Source of the DNA: Gammaproteobacteria bacterium | GTDB lineage: Bacteria > Pseudomonadota > Gammaproteobacteria > Pseudomonadales > Azotimanducaceae | Direction of reading: 5' to 3' | Assembly: GCA_016874135.1 (NCBI GenBank) | Contig: VGVE01000033.1 | Location: 1 to 32,768 of the forward strand | Length of the DNA stretch: 32,768 nucleotides | Shown here: positions 28,187 through 32,768 of the stretch, piece after piece | Position numbering within the stretch: position 1 is the stretch's first letter | How the letters are laid out: each line of letters starts with the position of its first letter | Notes under the pieces: model-generated | The model's input: the letters and a program-made list of their open reading frames with translations, nothing else | Databases searched by the model: none | What the model was told of the DNA's origin: nothing | Translations under genes and position numbers: made by a program

Positions 28187-30121
28187 TTATTTGTCCTTGT
28201 CCCGCACTTCTTCGAACTCCGCATCAAGCGCGTCATCTCCGGGTTTGCCGCCTTCCGCACCACCGGCGCCCCCATTACCGCCACCAGCAGCTCCACCGCC
28301 GGCACCGGACTCGTACATCTTCTGCGCGAGTGTAGCGGATGCTGCTGACAATGCCTGAACCTTCGCTTCTATTGCGTCCTTGTCATCTGTCTTGAGCGCC
28401 GCTTCAAGATCTTTGGCTGCGGACTCAATGGCATCTTTTTCCTGTTGTGTTGCCTTGTCACCCGCTTCTGTCACAGCCCGTCGTGCACTGTGTACCAGCG
28501 CATCACCCTGGTTGCGCAACTGCACCAGTTCCTCGAACTTCGCGTCTTCTGCCGAATGTGCTTCAGCGTCACGCACCATCTTCTGGATTTCATCTTCGGA
28601 GAGGCCGCTGTTGGCCTTGACGACAATCGACTGCTCCTTGCCTGTCGCCTTGTCCTTCGCCGACACATTGAGGATGCCGTTGGCGTCGATATCGAAGCTC
28701 ACTTCGATCTGCGGCATGCCGCGCGGTGCCGGTGGAATGCCAGCGAGATCAAAACGACCCAGCGACTTGTTCGCACCAGCCTGTTTGCGTTCACCTTGCA
28801 GGACGTGAATGGTCACCGCCGCCTGGTTGTCGTCTGCGGTTGAAAACACCTGGGCTTTTTTGGTTGGAATGGTGGTGTTCTTTTCGATGAGCACACTCAT
28901 CACACCGCCGAGCGTTTCAATCCCCAACGAGAGCGGCGTGACATCCAGCAGCAGCACGTCGCTGCGCTCACCCGACAGTACCGACGCCTGAATGGCCGCA
29001 CCAACCGCAACGGCTTCATCCGGGTTCACATCCCGACGGGGTTCCTGGCCGAAGAACTCCTTTACTTTCGCCTGAACCATTGGCATACGCGTTTGGCCGC
29101 CGACGAGAATCACATCGTCGATCTGGGAGTTCTTGATATCTGCATCCTGCAGTGCAATGCGACACGGCTCGATAGTCTTGTTGACAAGATCTTCAACGAG
29201 CGATTCGAGCTTGGCCCGCGTGAGCTTCATCACCAGATGCTTTGGCCCGGTTTGATCCGCAGTGATGTACGGCAGGTTCACTTCGGTTTGTTGGCTCGAA
29301 GACAACTCGATCTTGGCTTTTTCCGCAGCTTCCTTAAGCCGTTGCAGCGCCAGTGGATCGTTGTGCAGGTCGATCCCGTTCGATTTTTTGAACTCATCAG
29401 CAAGGTAATCAATGATCCGCAGGTCGAAGTCTTCGCCACCAAGGAACGTATCACCATTGGTTGAAAGCACTTCAAACTGGTGCTCGCCATCAATTTCGGC
29501 GATCTCGATCACCGAGACGTCAAACGTGCCGCCACCGAGGTCGTAAACCACGATCTTGGCGTCACCGCGTTTCTTGTCGAGGCCGTAGGCAAGCGCTGCG
29601 GCTGTCGGCTCGTTGATGATGCGTTTGACCTCAAGACCGGCGATACGACCGGCGTCTTTAGTGGCTTGCCGCTGCGAGTCGTTGAAATAGGCTGGCACCG
29701 TAATCACCGCCTCGTTGACCGGCTCGCCGAGATAGTCCTCGGCGGTCTTCTTCATCTTCTTCAGCACTTCCGAAGAGACCTGCGGCGGTGCGAGCTTCTT
29801 GCCTTTGACATCGATCCACGCATCACCGTTGTCAGCAGCGGCAATGCGGTAAGGCACCATCTTGATGTCCTTCTGCACCACGTCGTCACTGAACCGGCGG
29901 CCGATAAGCCGCTTTACGGCGAACAGCGTGTTCTGCGGATTGGTGACGGCCTGCCGTTTGGCGCTCTGCCCGACGAGGGTCTCGCCATCATCGGTGTAGG
30001 CGATGATCGACGGCGTGGTGCGATCGCCTTCCGAGTTTTCAATGACCCGGGCCTCGTTGCCGTCCATTACCGCGACACACGAGTTGGTGGTACCGAGGTC
30101 GATTCCAATGATCTTGCCCAT
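28187..30121 (-). CDS. dnaK: Chaperone DnaK (Hsp70)
   Basis: ATP-dependent chaperone for nascent and stress-damaged proteins. 644 residues. Seen: the ATPase start [37 protein letters not shown], the phosphate loop [22 protein letters not shown], the linker and [18 protein letters not shown] at the start of the peptide-binding domain, a helical lid, a Gly/Ala-rich linker and the acidic end [11 protein letters not shown] 30121 follows GGAG at 8-base spacing. A sigma-32-like promoter lies directly upstream, so dnaK can be expressed apart from grpE. Confidence 0.99.
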   Translation of the reverse strand: MGKIIGIDLGTTNSCVAVMDGNEARVIENSEGDRTTPSIIAYTDDGETLVGQSAKRQAVTNPQNTLFAVKRLIGRRFSDDVVQKDIKMVPYRIAAADNGDAWIDVKGKKLAPPQVSSEVLKKMKKTAEDYLGEPVNEAVITVPAYFNDSQRQATKDAGRIAGLEVKRIINEPTAAALAYGLDKKRGDAKIVVYDLGGGTFDVSVIEIAEIDGEHQFEVLSTNGDTFLGGEDFDLRIIDYLADEFKKSNGIDLHNDPLALQRLKEAAEKAKIELSSSQQTEVNLPYITADQTGPKHLVMKLTRAKLESLVEDLVNKTIEPCRIALQDADIKNSQIDDVILVGGQTRMPMVQAKVKEFFGQEPRRDVNPDEAVAVGAAIQASVLSGERSDVLLLDVTPLSLGIETLGGVMSVLIEKNTTIPTKKAQVFSTADDNQAAVTIHVLQGERKQAGANKSLGRFDLAGIPPAPRGMPQIEVSFDIDANGILNVSAKDKATGKEQSIVVKANSGLSEDEIQKMVRDAEAHSAEDAKFEELVQLRNQGDALVHSARRAVTEAGDKATQQEKDAIESAAKDLEAALKTDDKDAIEAKVQALSAASATLAQKMYESGAGGGAAGGGNGGAGGAEGGKPGDDALDAEFEEVRDKDK

Positions 30122-30165
30122 CAGGGTTCTCCATTTGCGCCAGAGGCGCTTGTCTCAACGCTGGC

Positions 30166-30194
30166 TATATGTGGCCGGCCGGAAGGGGTTCAAG
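30166..30194 (-). promoter_or_regulatory. Sigma-32-like heat-shock promoter before dnaK
   Basis: CTTGAAC (30188-30194; consensus CTTGAAA) and CCACATATA (30166-30174; consensus CCCCAT-TA) are separated by 13 bases. A start near 30159 gives a leader of about 38 bases. It sits between grpE and dnaK. Confidence 0.6.
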
Positions 30195-30195
30195 C

Positions 30196-30223
30196 GCAGA
30201 CCGAGGGTGTTTTTCAGGTCTGC
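30196..30223 (-). other. Hairpin after grpE
   Basis: GCAGACC and GGTCTGC form a perfect 7-bp stem around a 14-base loop, starting 4 bases after the grpE stop and ending just before the dnaK -35 box. No T-run follows the stem. It could protect the grpE mRNA or reduce readthrough. Confidence 0.4.
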
Positions 30224-30227
30224 AACA

Positions 30228-30788
30228 TCAGCCGGGCGCCCGGGTGACGATCACTTTCGCGGCCCGGAGCAGTCGGTCATGCAGCACGTACCCGCGCTGC
30301 ATGACGTCCATCACGGAATTGGGTTCCATGTCCTTGTTCGGAACCATGGCGATTGCCTCGTGGCGCTGCGGGTTGAACGGCTCACCATGAGGGTCCACTG
30401 GTATCAGACCAAACCGGACCAGGGTGTCGAGAAACAGCTTGTGGGAAAGCTGCAATCCTTCAACCACGGCTTTGGCGGCATCACCTTCCAGCCCAGTGGT
30501 GGATTCGAGCCCTTTCTCGAGACTGTCGAGTACCGGCAACATGTCGCCGAGCAGGCGCTCAACGCCGAATTTATGGGCGTTTTCCACATCCCGTTGGCTG
30601 CGCCTGCGCAGGTTATCCATCTCGGCATGAGCGCGCAGGAGCTGGTCTTTGAGCGCTGCAGCCTGGGTTTCAGCGGCGGCAAGCGCCGCCTGAAGCGGGT
30701 TCTCGGAAGTATCCGTCGTCGGAGAATTCGCTTCCGCTGCAGCGGCAGGCTCCGGGGCACCGCCCGGAACATCAGTGGGTTCAGACAT
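30228..30788 (-). CDS. grpE: Nucleotide exchange factor GrpE
   Basis: Releases ADP from DnaK and may act as a thermosensor in the DnaK cycle. 186 residues: an acidic, low-complexity N-terminus (about 1-32), a long helix with heptad pattern (about 35-90, including AHAEMDNLRRRSQRDVENA), and the C-terminal beta domain with FNPQRHEAIAMVP and DRLLRAAKVIV. ATG 30788 follows GGGAA. It lies 131 bases after hrcA, with a sigma-32-like promoter in between. Confidence 0.96.
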   Translation of the reverse strand: MSEPTDVPGGAPEPAAAAEANSPTTDTSENPLQAALAAAETQAAALKDQLLRAHAEMDNLRRRSQRDVENAHKFGVERLLGDMLPVLDSLEKGLESTTGLEGDAAKAVVEGLQLSHKLFLDTLVRFGLIPVDPHGEPFNPQRHEAIAMVPNKDMEPNSVMDVMQRGYVLHDRLLRAAKVIVTRAPG

Positions 30789-30822
30789 GCCGATTCCCTA
30801 CGGTCTTTCTTTGACGGGCGCG

Positions 30823-30851
30823 AGATAAGGGCGCATTGCCCGGGATTCAAC
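30823..30851 (-). promoter_or_regulatory. Sigma-32-like promoter before grpE
   Basis: GTTGAAT (30845-30851) and CCCTTATCT (30823-30831) are 13 bases apart, the same spacing as the element before dnaK. A start near 30816 gives a leader of about 28 bases. The match is weaker than that at dnaK. Confidence 0.45.
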
Positions 30852-30919
30852 CCCGGCACGACCTGCGAAGAAAGAAAGCTGCGCGCCTCCCCAGCGCTTG
30901 GCCCGCGACGTTCCCACCC

Positions 30920-31993
30920 CTAGGCGTAACGAAGGGCTGCCCCCAGAAGTCTTGCGGTGACATCCACCACCGGAATCACATCCTTGTAAGCCATGCGCGT
31001 CGGCCCGATCACGCCGAGTACACCGGCCACCTTGCCATTGACCTCGTAACGCGAGGTCACCAACGAAACCTCGTCCAGGTGCGCGTAGCCGGTCTCCTGA
31101 CCGATGAACAGCTGGATGCCGTCAGACTTCAGGCAACGATCGAGAAGATGCAGGATCACGCCTTTGGAGGAGAACGTCTCGAAGAGACCACGAACAGTAC
31201 CGAGGTCACCAGTCACATCGAGCAGCCGGCTCTCACCGGCAACCACAACATCACGGCCCGGTGGGCTCACGTCCTGTTCAAACGCACGGGAGGCCACCGT
31301 CAACGCAGCTTCCATCAGCTGATTCATGCGGTCTTTGTCGCGGCGCATGGACAGGAGCAGCTCAGTGTGAATTTCTTCCAGCGGCCGGCCTGCGTATTCA
31401 CGGTTGAGAAAATTGGCCGCGGTAATGAGTTCCACTTCCGAATAACTGCGTTCCGTATGTATCATGCGGTTCTGCACTTCGCGGTCCTGCATCACCAGCA
31501 CCACCAGTACCCGCGTCTCGGTGAGCTTCACGAACTCCACGTGACGCAGGGCAATGCCTTCCCGTTGCGGCGTCGTCACCACGCAGGTCATGTGCGTCAG
31601 CCGTGAGAGCATTTCACTCGCATGCGACACGAGTTCCGTAGGCGAAAGCTCTGGATCCAGCTCCTGCTGCAGGTGATGTAGCTGCTGATGGTCGAGCGGC
31701 TCCACCGACAGCATCGTATCGACGAAGAGCCGCAGCCCCTGCACCGTGGGCACTTTTCCCGCTGACGTGTGGGGTGATCGCACGAGGCCGAGATGTTCGA
31801 GATCGGCGAGGATGTTGCGAACCGTGGCTGAGCTGACTGCGATTCCCGGCACTTCGGCAAGCAGCTTGGATGCGACCGGTCGACCATCCCCGAGGTAATG
31901 TTCGACAACGAGCCTGAGCAGCTGCTGCGCCCTGAGATCGAGGCCTGCGTCCTGGGTTCCACCAAGACCGCTGCGAACAATGTTTCGGCTCAT
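30920..31993 (-). CDS. hrcA: Heat-inducible transcription repressor HrcA
   Basis: Represses chaperone genes by binding CIRCE (TTAGCACTC-N9-GAGTGCTAA); its activity usually depends on GroEL. 357 residues. Seen: the winged-helix DNA-binding part with SSATVRNILADLEHLGLV and SPHTSAGKVPT, the family's signature region, and C-terminal GAF-like segments ending IGPTRMAYKDVIPVVDVTARLL. ATG 31993 has no strong ribosome site. It lies upstream of grpE and divergent from recN. HrcA is absent from E. coli but present in several gammaproteobacterial lineages, including xanthomonads. Confidence 0.95.
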   Translation of the reverse strand: MSRNIVRSGLGGTQDAGLDLRAQQLLRLVVEHYLGDGRPVASKLLAEVPGIAVSSATVRNILADLEHLGLVRSPHTSAGKVPTVQGLRLFVDTMLSVEPLDHQQLHHLQQELDPELSPTELVSHASEMLSRLTHMTCVVTTPQREGIALRHVEFVKLTETRVLVVLVMQDREVQNRMIHTERSYSEVELITAANFLNREYAGRPLEEIHTELLLSMRRDKDRMNQLMEAALTVASRAFEQDVSPPGRDVVVAGESRLLDVTGDLGTVRGLFETFSSKGVILHLLDRCLKSDGIQLFIGQETGYAHLDEVSLVTSRYEVNGKVAGVLGVIGPTRMAYKDVIPVVDVTARLLGAALRYA

Positions 31994-32025
31994 CGTTTGA
32001 AGTTTGGGTTTGTCAGGGAAGATCG

Positions 32026-32052
32026 TTCACACTCGTGGCGTGAGATTACGCT
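32026..32052. promoter_or_regulatory. Degenerate CIRCE-like element before hrcA
   Basis: TTCACACTC (7/9 match to the left CIRCE half) is followed after exactly 9 bases by GATTACGCT (4/9 match to the right half). It lies 33-59 bases upstream of hrcA in the hrcA/recN gap, where an HrcA autoregulatory site is expected. The right half is poor, so this may be chance. Confidence 0.25.
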
Positions 32053-32094
32053 CTTGCCCGGTTAGGTGGCGAATGGGTTGCATCGTGATTTGTA

Positions 32095-32768
32095 ATGCTT
32101 AAACAACTGACAGTTCAAGACCTCGCACTCGTCGAAAGACTCGAAGTCTCGTTCGCCCCGGGGTTGACGGTGATCACCGGGGAGTCTGGCGCGGGCAAAT
32201 CCATCCTGCTCGCAGCCCTTTCACTCGTTCTCGGTGAGCGCGCCAGCAGTGAACTGCTGCGGCCCGGTGCAACGCGCCTCGACGTTTCGGCCGAGTTCGA
32301 CATCAGCCTGACACCTGCACTCAAGGATCGGCTCGTCAGCCTCGAACTTGAGGATACGGACCATCCGGGAACCTGCCTGCTGCGGCGGACCATGAGCGCC
32401 GACGGGCGCTCGAAAGCGTTCGTCAACGGGATCCCGGTCACGCTGCAGGTGCTGCGCGAACTCGGCGAGAACCTGGTGGATATACATGGCCAGAACGAAA
32501 ACGTGCGCCTCGCGCGCAAAGATGTGCAACTCGCGCTACTCGATGACTTCGCGCTGGCGACGACCGACCGTGAACATGTCACGGAAATCTGGCGAAGCTG
32601 GCAACAGCTCCGACGCGCTGCGGACAAGCTGCGCACCAGCGGTGAACAGCAGGCCGACCGTATTGCCCTGCTCACCTACCAGCTGCAGGAACTCGACGGC
32701 ATCGAAACTGCCGACGTTGAACAACTGTTTGAAGAGCACCGGCGCCTCGCACAACTGGATCATCTGCT
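32095..32768 (+). CDS. recN: DNA repair protein RecN, 3' end outside window
   Basis: SMC-like ATPase of double-strand-break repair. The frame is open from ATG 32095 to the window edge (224 full codons; family length about 550). Seen: MLKQLTVQDLALVERLEVSF like the E. coli N-terminus, Walker A GESGAGKS (29-36; usually GETGAGKS), RRTMSADGRSKAFVNG, LVDIHGQNEN and the start of the coiled coil (about 160 onward, LTYQLQELDGIE). It is divergent from hrcA across 101 bases. No LexA box is recognised in the gap and no good ribosome site is seen. Confidence 0.95.
   Translation, partial: MLKQLTVQDLALVERLEVSFAPGLTVITGESGAGKSILLAALSLVLGERASSELLRPGATRLDVSAEFDISLTPALKDRLVSLELEDTDHPGTCLLRRTMSADGRSKAFVNGIPVTLQVLRELGENLVDIHGQNENVRLARKDVQLALLDDFALATTDREHVTEIWRSWQQLRRAADKLRTSGEQQADRIALLTYQLQELDGIETADVEQLFEEHRRLAQLDHL

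Overview
The window looks like a core chromosomal segment of a gammaproteobacterium outside the Enterobacterales. Two things point there. The gene order joins recN|hrcA-grpE-dnaK-dnaJ-dapB-carA-carB-greA (the arrangement known from xanthomonads and relatives, with an HrcA repressor that E. coli lacks) to yhbY|rlmE-ftsH-folP-glmM-tpiA-secG-tRNA-Leu-tRNA-fMet-rimP-nusA-infB-rbfA-truB-rpsO-pnp (the classical gammaproteobacterial order, with tpiA between glmM and secG as in pseudomonads). The protein sequences also align closely from memory with E. coli and Pseudomonas homologues. I assign no genus.

Layout. Positions 1-5136 are on the + strand: the 3' part of pgi, then acs and a DHRS1-like short-chain dehydrogenase, joined by overlapping stop/start codons. 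A separately promoted DksA-family gene follows, whose product carries a tail of about 240 residues rich in Lys, Ala, Pro, Ser and Thr. From 31993 back to 5271 almost everything is on the - strand. In transcription order it encodes a heat-shock set (hrcA, grpE, dnaK, dnaJ), lysine and carbamoyl-phosphate biosynthesis (dapB, carA, carB), the elongation factor greA, 23S rRNA methylation and membrane proteolysis (rlmE, ftsH), folate and cell-wall precursor synthesis (folP, glmM), glycolysis (tpiA), secretion (secG), two tRNAs, and the transcription/translation operon rimP-nusA-infB-rbfA-truB-rpsO-pnp. Only yhbY is inverted inside this block. recN starts divergently from hrcA and runs off the right edge.

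How the genes work together. The clusters supply ribosome assembly and RNA quality control (RimP, RbfA, TruB, RlmE, YhbY, S15, PNPase), transcription elongation control (NusA, GreA, DksA), translation initiation (IF-2 and initiator tRNA) and protein quality control (DnaK/DnaJ/GrpE, FtsH). The rimP leader contains a strong intrinsic terminator between tRNA-fMet and rimP, which fits attenuation with feedback by NusA. Sigma-32-like promoters lie before both grpE and dnaK although an hrcA gene is also present.

No mobile element, CRISPR array, phage gene or defence system is visible, and no gene-free stretch exceeds 300 bases (the longest is the 286-base rimP leader). The window is mostly ordinary housekeeping DNA. 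The points most worth a second look are the tailed DksA with a CxxT/CxxA metal site and a palindrome in its promoter, a Ser-to-Leu change next to the catalytic His of TpiA, a U1-U72 mismatch in initiator tRNA, structured leaders before rimP and carA, and frequent UUG start codons.
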